From positions 1 through 6,874 of the forward strand of contig FR891106.1 of assembly GCA_000433515.1 (NCBI GenBank): a stretch of DNA of 6,874 nucleotides, read 5' to 3'. Made by a program: the position numbers and the translations under genes. Position 1 is the stretch's first letter. Each line of letters starts with the position of its first letter. The stretch comes from Candidatus Colimorpha enterica (GTDB lineage: Bacteria; Bacillota; Clostridia; Oscillospirales; CAG-272). The notes beneath the pieces were generated by a model, which saw only the letters and a program-made list of their open reading frames with translations, searched no databases and was not told the origin of the DNA. This document shows, piece after piece, positions 1 through 6,299 of the stretch.

Positions 1-311
1 GGGACGCGGTGATCGCCGTTTCGGGACTTCCGAAGAAGGGCTTTTCCGAAAGGCGGATATCCGACGACGTCGGAAAGCTGACCGACGGCAGAAGCGTGTA
101 CCAATACAGCGAGGGCGGAGAAAAGCTGTCTGTCACCTCCGACTCGGAGGGATGTTATGTCAGCTGTGCCGCGCCGATTATCGCGGAGGGCGATGTTGCC
201 GGATGCGTCATATCGGTGTCGTGCGGTGAACCTGCTCCGACAGGCGCCGACACGGAGCTTAAATTGGTGCAGACTGCGGCTGTCTTTCTCGGAAAACAGC
301 TTGAGAGCTGA
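1..311 (+). CDS. spoVT: SpoVT-like stage V sporulation regulator, C-terminal part (5' truncated)
   Basis: This is the 3' end of a gene that begins before the window. The open frame is already running at base 3 and ends at TGA 309-311, leaving about 102 residues. They resemble the C-terminal GAF-like domain of SpoVT: an opening DAVIAVSGLPKK stretch, a central AAPIIAEGDVAGCVI stretch (the conserved APII..GD..G.V pattern of SpoVT) and a final helix ending FLGKQLES. SpoVT is an AbrB-family DNA-binding regulator of forespore gene expression; its N-terminal SpoVT/AbrB DNA-binding domain would lie outside the window. The GTG at base 9 is internal and not a start. No good terminator follows, so transcription may run on into rnpB. 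The assignment rests on recalled family patterns; another GAF-domain regulator is the main alternative. Confidence 0.72.
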   Translation, partial: DAVIAVSGLPKKGFSERRISDDVGKLTDGRSVYQYSEGGEKLSVTSDSEGCYVSCAAPIIAEGDVAGCVISVSCGEPAPTGADTELKLVQTAAVFLGKQLES

Positions 312-337
312 TAATCCGGGAAAAAGCCGGACGGTGA

Positions 338-366
338 TTGACATCGGCGGCGTAATGTGCTATAAT
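338..366 (+). promoter_or_regulatory. Consensus sigma-A promoter of rnpB
   Basis: TTGACA (338-343) and TATAAT (361-366) are both perfect consensus hexamers separated by exactly 17 nt. The expected start site, about 6-8 nt after the -10 box, coincides with the first base of the RNase P RNA P1 helix near 372, which supports both calls. Confidence 0.9.
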
Positions 367-371
367 ATACC

Positions 372-737
372 TGCGACCGGGAGGTGCATTCGCGCAGCAT
401 CACGCCGTAAGGTATTGCTGTGAGGAAAGTCCGGGCTCCGCAGAGCAGGGTAACGGATAACGTCCGCCGAAGGCGACTTCAGGGAAAGTGCAACAGAAAT
501 AAACCGCATGATTCGTCATGTAAGGATGGAAAGGCGAGGTAAGAGCTCACCGGCATTCTGGTAACAGCGTGCAAATGTAAACCCTACCCGGAGCAACTCC
601 CCATGGGAATCCCGGAAACGGGCTGCCTGCTCGGCAGATTCCCGGGGCGGCTGGAGCCGTGCGGTAACGTACGGTCGAGACAGATGAGTGCAGGCGGCTT
701 TGCCGCAACAGAACCCGGCTTATTATCCCGGTCGCAT
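372..737 (+). ncRNA. rnpB: RNase P RNA, bacterial class A
   Basis: This is the catalytic RNA subunit of ribonuclease P, which removes 5' leaders from pre-tRNAs together with the RnpA protein. The universally conserved blocks are all present: GAGGAAAGTCCGGGCTC (422-438), AGGGAAAGTGCAACAGAAA (481-499), GGTAAGAGCTCACCGG (538-553) and ACAGAACCCGGCTTA (708-722), the last forming P4 with the first. The ends are fixed by an 11-bp P1 helix in which TGCGACCGGGA (372-382) pairs exactly with TCCCGGTCGCA (726-736). TGCATTC (385-391) can pair with GAGTGCA (686-692) as P2. The GGTAAGAGCTCACCGG stem and the general layout fit class A, the usual form in many Clostridia, rather than the Bacillus class B. Exact 5' and 3' ends are uncertain by a few bases. 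Confidence 0.95.
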
Positions 738-757
738 TTTATGTCGGATTATTCCCG

Positions 758-792
758 AAAAAACTGTCCCGTTTCCTGCGGGGCGGTTTTTT
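758..792 (+). terminator. Intrinsic terminator of rnpB
   Basis: An A6 run followed by CTGTCCCG (764-771) pairs with CGGGGCGG (779-786) followed by a T6 run (787-792), enclosing a 7-nt loop. The 8-bp GC-rich stem contains two G-T wobbles and is extended by six A-T pairs into the T tract. It lies about 20 nt beyond the P1 helix of rnpB. Confidence 0.88.
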
Positions 793-812
793 GCCGGGAA
801 GGCAGTGCCCTC

Positions 813-841
813 TTGATTTTCCGACGTTTTTCTGATATCAT
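813..841 (+). promoter_or_regulatory. Sigma-A promoter of the G1P dehydrogenase gene
   Basis: TTGATT (813-818) and TATCAT (836-841) are separated by 17 nt, and TGA immediately before the -10 box (833-835) forms an extended -10 element. It lies directly after the rnpB terminator and gives a leader of about 35-40 nt to the ATG at 885. Confidence 0.7.
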
Positions 842-870
842 ACCGTATAAGAAATTTGTTTATCCGACAG

Positions 871-876
871 AGGAGG
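871..876 (+). promoter_or_regulatory. Shine-Dalgarno that fixes the start of the G1P dehydrogenase gene
   Basis: A perfect AGGAGG lies 8 nt before the ATG at 885. It decides against the upstream in-frame ATG at 603, which sits inside rnpB and has no ribosome site. Confidence 0.9.
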
Positions 877-884
877 ATATAAAA

Positions 885-2210
885 ATGAGTACTGACCTTC
901 AGACGCTTATCGGGAAAGGACAGTTCAGCTGCCGGTGCGGAAAGTGCCACAGTGCGGGATTTTCGCGCGTCATGATCGGAAGCGGTGTTACCGCAGGAGT
1001 TCCCGATGTGCTTGAATCTTACGGAACCGGAAAGGTGTTTATCCTTGCCGACAGAAACACATACAGGGCGGCGGGAGAGCGCGTCACCGCGGAGCTTGAT
1101 AAAGCCGGGATCGCCCACACCGTGTTTCTTCTGCCCGGAGAGGGAAGAGCAGAGCCGGATGAGCGCGCCGTCGGCTCGGCTGTCATGCACTTTGACCCCT
1201 CCTGCGACACCGTCCTCGGCATAGGCTCCGGTGTCATAAACGACATCGGAAAGATAATATCCTCTCTGACCGGCAGACAGTATGTCATATACGGCACCGC
1301 CCCCTCAATGGACGGCTACGCGTCGGGAACCTCGTCGGTGATACGCGACGGGCTGAAGCTCTCGCTGACGACCCGCGTGGCGGATACCGTCATAGGCGAC
1401 ACCGACGTCCTTGCCGCGGCTCCGATGAGAATGATCCTTTCCGGGCTCGGAGATATGATCGCAAAATACATAAGCATTGCCGAGTGGAAGATATCGAACA
1501 TAATCAACGGCGAATATTACTGCGATACCGTAGCCTCACTCGTGACCGACGGGCTGAACGAGTGTATGGAAAACCTTGACGGAATCCCCTCGCGCGACAA
1601 AAGCTCAATCGCCGCCGTCATGAACGGAATGGTCCTCTCGGGAATCGCCGCAAATTATGCCGGAGTCACCCGCCCGGTCTCGGGAATGGAGCATTACCTT
1701 TCGCATATCTGCGATATGAGAGCCGCAGAGTTCGGCACACATTCCGATCTCCACGGCATCCAGTGCGGAGCGGCAACTATCGAATGTCTGAAAATATACG
1801 AAAAACTTCGCTCTGTTACCCCGGACCGCGAAAAAGCACTTGAGTATGCCGCGGCGTTCTCGTATGACAGCTGGAAGGAAAAGCTCCGCCGCTGGCTCGG
1901 AAACGGTGCAGAAGCAATGATAGCAAACGAGGCGCACGAGCATAAATACGACAAAACAAAGCACCGCGAACGCCTTGACAGAATAATCGGCAGCTGGGAC
2001 AGTATTCAGAGTGTCATCCGTCAGCTCCCCCTCCCGTCAGAGATTGTTCCGGGGCTGCAGAAAATCGGACTGCCGACCTCATTTGCGGAAATCGGCTTCA
2101 CCGAGGAGGAAACAAAAAACGCCGTGCTTTTCAGCAGGGACGTAAGGGACAAATATGTCGGCTCAAGACTGATGTGGGATCTCGGAATTACCGACGAGAT
2201 CGTCGGCTGA
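885..2210 (+). CDS. egsA: sn-glycerol-1-phosphate dehydrogenase-like protein (AraM/EgsA type)
   Basis: This 441-residue protein belongs to the iron-containing alcohol dehydrogenase/dehydroquinate synthase-like superfamily and most resembles bacterial AraM/EgsA. Those enzymes reduce dihydroxyacetone phosphate to sn-glycerol-1-phosphate with NAD(P)H in the cytoplasm, using a divalent metal. Visible signs, in order: a Cys-rich N-terminus (C6, C8, C11) before the first beta strand, as in AraM homologues; the nucleotide-binding loop GIGSGVINDIGK (112-123); the TAPSMDGYASGTS block (138-150); and candidate metal ligands D190 (in GLGDMIAKY), H270 (in MEHYLSH) and H290 (in SDLHG). The C-terminal helical part makes it somewhat longer than Bacillus AraM (about 390-400 residues). 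It has its own promoter and terminator, so it is probably transcribed alone. Polyol or sugar-phosphate dehydrogenases of the same fold are alternatives; the family is firm, the exact substrate inferred. Confidence 0.82.
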   Translation: MSTDLQTLIGKGQFSCRCGKCHSAGFSRVMIGSGVTAGVPDVLESYGTGKVFILADRNTYRAAGERVTAELDKAGIAHTVFLLPGEGRAEPDERAVGSAVMHFDPSCDTVLGIGSGVINDIGKIISSLTGRQYVIYGTAPSMDGYASGTSSVIRDGLKLSLTTRVADTVIGDTDVLAAAPMRMILSGLGDMIAKYISIAEWKISNIINGEYYCDTVASLVTDGLNECMENLDGIPSRDKSSIAAVMNGMVLSGIAANYAGVTRPVSGMEHYLSHICDMRAAEFGTHSDLHGIQCGAATIECLKIYEKLRSVTPDREKALEYAAAFSYDSWKEKLRRWLGNGAEAMIANEAHEHKYDKTKHRERLDRIIGSWDSIQSVIRQLPLPSEIVPGLQKIGLPTSFAEIGFTEEETKNAVLFSRDVRDKYVGSRLMWDLGITDEIVG

Positions 2211-2229
2211 ACAGAATAATAATTACATT

Positions 2230-2265
2230 AAAACTCCGATGAGATGTTAACTCACCGGAGTTTTT
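2230..2265. terminator. Intrinsic terminator, probably bidirectional, between convergent genes
   Basis: AAAACTCCG (2230-2238) pairs with CGGAGTTTT (2256-2264), extended inward by four more pairs past one A-C mismatch around the loop ATGTTAA. T5 follows on the + strand and TTTT on the minus strand. It lies 20 nt after the + strand dehydrogenase stop and 28 nt beyond the stop of the minus-strand operon, so it can serve both. Confidence 0.85.
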
Positions 2266-2292
2266 GTTAATATCCGGTCTTCTATTATACCG

Positions 2293-2868
2293 TCATCCCG
2301 CCATGACCGACGAGACCTTCCAGCCGCCGCTTTCCGCCTTCTCGATCTGCGAACCGCAGTAAGCGCAGATGTTTCCGACACTGTCCTTAAGCGGCGCACC
2401 GCAGTGGGGACAGTTTATATTCCGTTCAAGCGTGTTTTCGTAAAGAACAATATATTTCCTGTTTCCTGACCCGCGCGATGCGGCGGAAACCTCGATAACC
2501 ACCGTGTTTTTGCCGGAGGAACAGGTGTAGTCGGAAATGACCGCATTCCCGACGGTCATTGTATCGTCGGTGTATTTCATCCTGACCGCTTCCTTTGCAC
2601 ATCCAAGTGCGACCGTCGGGCTGAAATCCGGAAAATCCGCGGTTATCTGCGGAATAAGTACACCTCCGCGGTTGTTCAGCATAAGGGACTGAAACCCTCC
2701 GGAAATTGAGTCCATCGCCTGACTGATCGTCCGGTCAACCGCGCCGGTCATACGGTGCGACGACGAGATCCCCTTCACGATCGTAACGATAACGACCGTG
2801 AAAACCGATATGAAAACAACAACAAACAGTATCGGAACTATCGCAAACAGTACATCAGTTATTTCCAT
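2293..2868 (-). CDS. Membrane-anchored zinc-ribbon protein A, tandem paralogue (function unknown)
   Basis: The 191-residue protein has one strongly hydrophobic N-terminal segment (about 6-32) that should act as a membrane anchor, then a linker, a middle domain with QITADFPDFSPT (74-85), and a C-terminal zinc ribbon with CPHC (153-156) and CAYC (168-171), followed by a Trp-containing tail (GGWKV). It is a diverged paralogue of the protein encoded just upstream: same order of anchor, DFPDF motif, VIS.Y motif and four-Cys ribbon. The middle domain plus ribbon plus Trp tail recalls clostridial proteins with a Tim44/NTF2-like domain; that is inference. ATG 2868 is chosen. An in-frame TTG at 2871 is 7 nt from GGAG versus 10 nt for the ATG, so the start is uncertain by one codon. 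It is the last gene of the operon. I do not recognise a specific function. Confidence 0.78.
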   Translation of the reverse strand: MEITDVLFAIVPILFVVVFISVFTVVIVTIVKGISSSHRMTGAVDRTISQAMDSISGGFQSLMLNNRGGVLIPQITADFPDFSPTVALGCAKEAVRMKYTDDTMTVGNAVISDYTCSSGKNTVVIEVSAASRGSGNRKYIVLYENTLERNINCPHCGAPLKDSVGNICAYCGSQIEKAESGGWKVSSVMAG

Positions 2869-2878
2869 CAAAACAATT

Positions 2879-2885
2879 CTCCTTT
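2879..2885 (-). promoter_or_regulatory. Ribosome site overlapping the upstream stop codon
   Basis: Read on the minus strand, AAAGGAG (2885 down to 2879) begins inside the TGA stop of the preceding gene (2887-2885). The two zinc-ribbon genes are therefore likely translationally coupled. The site lies 7 nt from a TTG and 10 nt from the ATG. Confidence 0.7.
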
Positions 2886-3469
2886 CAGCCCTCGCTGATA
2901 TCAGTGAATTTCCATTCCCCTCCGAGGGGATTTACAAGCAGCGAGTCGCAGTACCGGCATATCCTTGCCGAGCTGTCCGATACCGGTGCCCCGCAGTTGG
3001 GGCAGTTGGCGGTAAGCACCGTGCCGTTTTTGCCCACAAGATACGAATAAAGCAGAACATACCGTTTCTGAAGCAGCATTCCGCCCTCACGGTACTGAAG
3101 CGCCGCCTGAAGCACGACGGTCTTTTCATAAAGAGCCTTTTTGTACCCGGAAATGACGGTGTTATGTATCTTAAGCGAGTCCTTTCCGGAGAGCTTTTCT
3201 TCAAGCGCCCGTTTTGCCTCCGTGTAAACCGCGGTGGGATCAAAGTCGGGAAAATCGCTCCGTATCTGTGACAGATATATCGATTCGCACCCGTTCAGCG
3301 AGCGCGGACGGTCGTCAAACTGCTGAAAGCCGCCGTTTGACAGGGTGTAAGCGGCAGTCCGTATAAGCCGGTTTGCGTTCAGCTTTTTTACCGCGACCGC
3401 TATGACAATTGCCGGTGCTGCGATGATAATTGCCAGAACCGCAAGAAAAATAATCGTTCCCGTGTTCAT
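2885..3469 (-). CDS. Membrane-anchored zinc-ribbon protein B, tandem paralogue (function unknown)
   Basis: The 194-residue protein starts with a hydrophobic anchor (about 5-28) followed by KK, suggesting an N-out, C-in single-pass protein with a cytoplasmic body. The middle domain contains QIRSDFPDFDPT (68-79), a charged helix, NTVISGY (103-109) and a probable beta-rich stretch with ALQYREGG and KRYVLLYSY. The end is a zinc ribbon with CPNC (156-159) and CRYC (171-174), then GGEWKF. These blocks align collinearly with the downstream paralogue, pointing to a tandem duplication followed by strong divergence; the N-terminal linkers share little. The fold may be Tim44/NTF2-like, which I infer from pattern only. 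AGGAGA lies 6 nt before the ATG and partly overlaps the HD gene's 3' end, so it is co-transcribed with it at 9 nt spacing. Specific function is unknown. Confidence 0.8.
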   Translation of the reverse strand: MNTGTIIFLAVLAIIIAAPAIVIAVAVKKLNANRLIRTAAYTLSNGGFQQFDDRPRSLNGCESIYLSQIRSDFPDFDPTAVYTEAKRALEEKLSGKDSLKIHNTVISGYKKALYEKTVVLQAALQYREGGMLLQKRYVLLYSYLVGKNGTVLTANCPNCGAPVSDSSARICRYCDSLLVNPLGGEWKFTDISEG

Positions 3470-3478
3470 CTTCTCTCC

Positions 3479-4135
3479 TCAGATCATCTTCTGACCGTTG
3501 ATTATCAGCGCAAAGCGTATGCCGAGCTTTTCGGCAGCCTTCCGGCAGAGTATCATGCGGTTGAGAAATATCTCGAAATAGTCCATGACCGGACAGAACC
3601 CGGTGTCTATACCAATGTCAAGCACAATCTCCTCCCGCGAAACGGTCACGACGGAGCGCTTGACTGAGTAGTTCACACGGTCATGGATGTCAAACCGCGG
3701 CAGGTCTGTGTTTCTGACGCGGTTGCACCTGACGTCGGTCTTGTCGGCAAGGATAAGCGCGGCGGCGACAGGGTTGACCGGGAATGCCGTTGATTCGTCG
3801 TGATTTCCGATTGCCGTGATGATCGTCGCTATCTCATCCGGCTCGGCATCCATCCTGTCAAGCAGACGGAACGCCATTATTGCGCCGCTCTGCGCATGAT
3901 CAACGCGGTTTATAACGTTCCCGATGTCGTGCAGATATCCCGCAATTTCGGCAAGCTCCGCGTCCCTTTCCGGATATCCGAGGGTCAGAAGTATTTTCTT
4001 TGCCGTCTGCGAGACCTTTGTGACGTGCGGAAAGCTGTGCTCGGTATACCCGAGGGCAATAAGCGACTCATCCGCCTTTTTTATATAGCTTTTTATCGAT
4101 TCGTTTGCCTTTACCTGTTCAATCGTGATCCTCAT
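3479..4135 (-). CDS. HD-domain phosphohydrolase-like protein
   Basis: This 218-residue cytoplasmic protein is a conserved clostridial HD-superfamily protein, a metal-dependent phosphohydrolase fold. The HD ligands are visible: H37 (in SFPHV), H69-D70 (in GYLHDIGN) and D131 (in ILADKTD). There are extra histidines H80 (in RVDHAQSG) and H112 (in IGNHDES) at positions that could bind a second metal, as in HD-GYP or PhnZ-like enzymes. The C-terminal part has the motifs RFDIHDRVNYSV (147-158), CPVMDYFEIF (181-190) and a final LIINGQK that I recall as characteristic of this family. ATG 4135 is chosen because family similarity begins there; the 27 codons upstream read through the promoter. The ribosome site is weak: AGGAAGG about 12 nt upstream. 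It is the first gene of a three-gene operon with the two zinc-ribbon proteins. The substrate is unknown. Confidence 0.85.
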   Translation of the reverse strand: MRITIEQVKANESIKSYIKKADESLIALGYTEHSFPHVTKVSQTAKKILLTLGYPERDAELAEIAGYLHDIGNVINRVDHAQSGAIMAFRLLDRMDAEPDEIATIITAIGNHDESTAFPVNPVAAALILADKTDVRCNRVRNTDLPRFDIHDRVNYSVKRSVVTVSREEIVLDIGIDTGFCPVMDYFEIFLNRMILCRKAAEKLGIRFALIINGQKMI

Positions 4136-4171
4136 TACGCTGCAGTGCCTTCCTGTCTGTGTGTCGTATAT

Positions 4172-4200
4172 ATAATACCACAAAATCGCTCCGGGGTCAA
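4172..4200 (-). promoter_or_regulatory. Sigma-A promoter of the HD/zinc-ribbon operon
   Basis: On the minus strand TTGACC (4200-4195) and TATTAT (4177-4172) are 17 nt apart. The predicted start near 4165 leaves a leader of about 30 nt to the HD gene ATG at 4135. Confidence 0.8.
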
Positions 4201-4248
4201 CGGCTTTTGAACCCACGGGGCAATATTACCGCAAAATTTCCGTAAAGA

Positions 4249-4277
4249 TTGACTTTTCGGCTCCGATGAAGTATAAT
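4249..4277 (+). promoter_or_regulatory. Sigma-A promoter of the ATP-grasp/TIM-barrel pair
   Basis: TTGACT (4249-4254) and a perfect TATAAT (4272-4277) are separated by 17 nt. It is divergent from the HD operon promoter, with the two -35 boxes 48 nt apart. Transcription should begin near 4284, giving a leader of about 33 nt. Confidence 0.88.
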
Positions 4278-4316
4278 AGTATGTAGTTATAGAAAAAAAC
4301 AGACCCGGAGAAAAGT

Positions 4317-5327
4317 ATGTCAGGTTTCGGATATATCATGCGCTGTATAAAGAGCATGAATTTCAAAAATTTGTTTGCAACGGTGAACGAAATACACGGA
4401 ATAACCGGAAAGAACCGCCCGTTTCTTTTCTGTGATGTCGTCTGGTGCGGACTCCGCTACGGCGCAGGCTACCGCGATTACCGCCTGAACGAGTGGTGGA
4501 CGCTCAACGGAAAGCAGAGAAAAACCTATGTCACCCGCGGGATAAACAATTCCATAATCAAAAAGTGCAACGATCCCGCATACTATCACCTGCTGAACAA
4601 CAAAATCGATTTCAACCGCCTGTTCGGAGAATATCTCGGCAGAAGGTGGATATACCTGAAGGAAGCCACGGAAAGCGACTTTGAAAAATTCATGTCCGGC
4701 CTTGAAACCGTCGTTGCAAAGCCGACCGACGAGGCGTGCGGGCGCGGAGTCGAGAAGATAAACAGATCCGATTATGAATCGGTCGGCGCTATGTATAAGC
4801 ACCTGACGGAGACGGGACGCTTCCTTGTAGAGGAGTGCATTGTCCAGCACCCCGTGATATCCGGGATATATCCGTATTCGGTCAATACGCTGCGGATCGT
4901 CTCGCTGACCTCCGACGACGGCACTCCGCATATACTTTACGCCTTTATCCGTATCGGAAACGGCGGCAGGGTCGTCGATAACATAAATGCCGGCGGAATG
5001 GCGGCTCCCATCGACCTCGATACCGGAGTCATAAACAACGTTGCCTTCGATAAGGACAGCAGATATTACGACACACACCCCCAGACCGGAAGCCCCATTG
5101 TCGGCGTGAAGATCCCGATGTGGGACGAAGCAAAGGAGCTTGTTCTGAAAGCCGCGAAAATGATCCCACAGCTCCGCTATGTCGGCTGGGATGTCGCAAT
5201 AACTCCCGATAAACCGGTGTTCGTCGAGGGAAATCAGCATCCCGGGCACGATATCCTTCAGATGCCGCCCCATGTCCCGGACAAGATCGGAATGCTTCCG
5301 AGAATAAAACAGTTTATCGATATATGA
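4317..5327 (+). CDS. ATP-grasp protein of the sugar-transfer-associated type
   Basis: The 336-residue soluble protein has an ATP-grasp layout and resembles the 'sugar-transfer associated ATP-grasp' family (Pfam ATPgrasp_ST). Such enzymes typically join a carboxylate to an amine or other nucleophile through an acylphosphate. Visible elements: VVAKPTDEACGRGVEKI (132-148), giving the ATP-binding lysine K135 and a glycine-rich loop; FLVEECI (169-175), the hinge contacting adenine; NTLRIVSL (190-197); GGRVVDNINAGGMAAPID (216-233); and the metal-binding end YVGWDVA (288-294) and VFVEGNQHPG (301-310), where D292, E304 and N306 would hold Mg. A family-like N-terminal region of about 110 residues precedes these. 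GGAG lies 6 nt before the ATG. The gene is followed after 34 nt by a TIM-barrel gene and probably shares its message. No glycosyltransferase or capsule gene is in the window, so the substrate is open. Confidence 0.8.
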   Translation: MSGFGYIMRCIKSMNFKNLFATVNEIHGITGKNRPFLFCDVVWCGLRYGAGYRDYRLNEWWTLNGKQRKTYVTRGINNSIIKKCNDPAYYHLLNNKIDFNRLFGEYLGRRWIYLKEATESDFEKFMSGLETVVAKPTDEACGRGVEKINRSDYESVGAMYKHLTETGRFLVEECIVQHPVISGIYPYSVNTLRIVSLTSDDGTPHILYAFIRIGNGGRVVDNINAGGMAAPIDLDTGVINNVAFDKDSRYYDTHPQTGSPIVGVKIPMWDEAKELVLKAAKMIPQLRYVGWDVAITPDKPVFVEGNQHPGHDILQMPPHVPDKIGMLPRIKQFIDI

Positions 5328-5361
5328 CCCGGAGCCGGATAAATGCTCAAAGGAGAAAAAA

Positions 5362-6237
5362 ATGAAGCTTACAACCCAGACCGACCGCATAGCAGCCACA
5401 CTCGGCGACAGAACCGCAATACGCATTATAAAGGAAGCCGGGTACGATTCCCTCGACTGCACGCTTTACAATATGCAGAACGATGCAAGCCCCTTCTGCG
5501 GAGACGGCTACCGCGAATACACAGAAGACCTGAAAAGGTACGCCGATTCCCTCGGAATAGGCTTCGATCAGGGTCATGCCCCCTTCCCGGTCTGCGACGC
5601 ACATAACCCCGGATATACCGAAAGAATCGCCCCGCGCGTCATCCGTTCGATAGAGATATCCGGTATCCTCGGCGTGAAATATCTGGTAGTCCACCCGACA
5701 GCACCGACCCAGATGCCCGACGGCGCCGACCTGCGTGAATTCAACCTGTCATATTACCGCTCGCTCCTGCCTTACGCAAAGGAGTACGGGGTTACAATAT
5801 GCCTTGAAAATATGTGGGGTTGGGACGCAAGACGCGGCTGTATAATCCCGAGCGTCTGCAGCTACGCCCGCGACCTCGCCGATTACGTCGATGCCCTCGA
5901 TTCCGGATACTTCGCCGCCTGCCTTGATTTCGGTCACAGCGGCCTTGTCGGAGAGGAGACCGCCGACGCGATCCTCACCCTCGGTCACGACAGGCTGAAG
6001 GCAGTCCATGTCCATGATAACGGTTACCGCGGCGACGACCATATGCTCCCGTTCTACGGAAAAATGGACTGGGACGCGATCACCTCCGCACTCGGAAAGA
6101 TAAACTATTCCGGCAGCTTAACCTTTGAAGCCGATAACTTCATCGGACGTCTCCCGCCGGACGAAGCCCTGTACCTCGCCGCCGAAAAATATATGGCAGC
6201 CGTGGGCAGATACCTAATCAAAAAAACCGGACTCTGA
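5362..6237 (+). CDS. Sugar phosphate isomerase/epimerase (xylose isomerase-like TIM barrel)
   Basis: The 291-residue protein fits the AP-endonuclease-2/xylose-isomerase-like TIM-barrel superfamily, cytoplasmic metal-dependent enzymes that isomerise or epimerise sugars, inositols and hydroxy-acids. The expected barrel motifs appear in order: DQGHAP (69-74), VVHPTAP (109-115, H111), ICLENM (146-151, E149), CLDFGHSGL (187-195, D189 and H192), AVHVHDN (214-220), DDHMLPFYGKMDW (225-237) and LTFEAD (253-258, E256). E149, D189, a His of HVHDN and E256 would form the metal site, with H192 and H227 near the substrate. GGAG lies 6 nt before the ATG at 5362. It is the second gene of a likely two-gene unit with the ATP-grasp gene and is followed by a terminator. 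The family is secure; the substrate cannot be told. Endonuclease IV proper is unlikely because the chain is not typical of it. Confidence 0.85.
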   Translation: MKLTTQTDRIAATLGDRTAIRIIKEAGYDSLDCTLYNMQNDASPFCGDGYREYTEDLKRYADSLGIGFDQGHAPFPVCDAHNPGYTERIAPRVIRSIEISGILGVKYLVVHPTAPTQMPDGADLREFNLSYYRSLLPYAKEYGVTICLENMWGWDARRGCIIPSVCSYARDLADYVDALDSGYFAACLDFGHSGLVGEETADAILTLGHDRLKAVHVHDNGYRGDDHMLPFYGKMDWDAITSALGKINYSGSLTFEADNFIGRLPPDEALYLAAEKYMAAVGRYLIKKTGL

Positions 6238-6240
6238 ACC

Positions 6241-6276
6241 AAAGCAACCCTTCCCGAAAACAGGAAGGGCTGTTTT
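6241..6276 (+). terminator. Intrinsic terminator after the TIM-barrel gene
   Basis: CCCTTCC (6248-6254) pairs with GGAAGGG (6263-6269) across the loop CGAAAACA. Past one A-C mismatch the stem extends with ACGAAA pairing to TGTTTT (6271-6276). It lies 3 nt after the stop codon. Confidence 0.8.
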
Positions 6277-6299
6277 GCTGACCGCACAACACGCAAATC

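Noticed and set aside
312..337. A possible terminator after spoVT (TCCGG...CCGGA hairpin at 315-331)
   Set aside because: The stem has only 5 bp and no T tract follows it.
603..884. An in-frame N-terminal extension of the G1P dehydrogenase from ATG 603
   Set aside because: It lies inside rnpB, its terminator and the next promoter. A perfect AGGAGG precedes ATG 885, where family similarity begins.
723..1190. Minus-strand open frame of 155 codons across the rnpB 3' end and the dehydrogenase start
   Set aside because: It crosses a terminator, a promoter and a well-supported gene, and its product has no recognisable features.
4136..4216. A 27-residue N-terminal extension of the HD protein
   Set aside because: These codons cover the promoter and leader and have no family-like sequence; ATG 4135 fits the family start.
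4320..5462. A long minus-strand open frame of 380 codons opposite the ATP-grasp gene
   Set aside because: It is an antisense shadow: no ribosome site or family motif, and it covers a gene with clear ATP-grasp motifs, a promoter and a Shine-Dalgarno.
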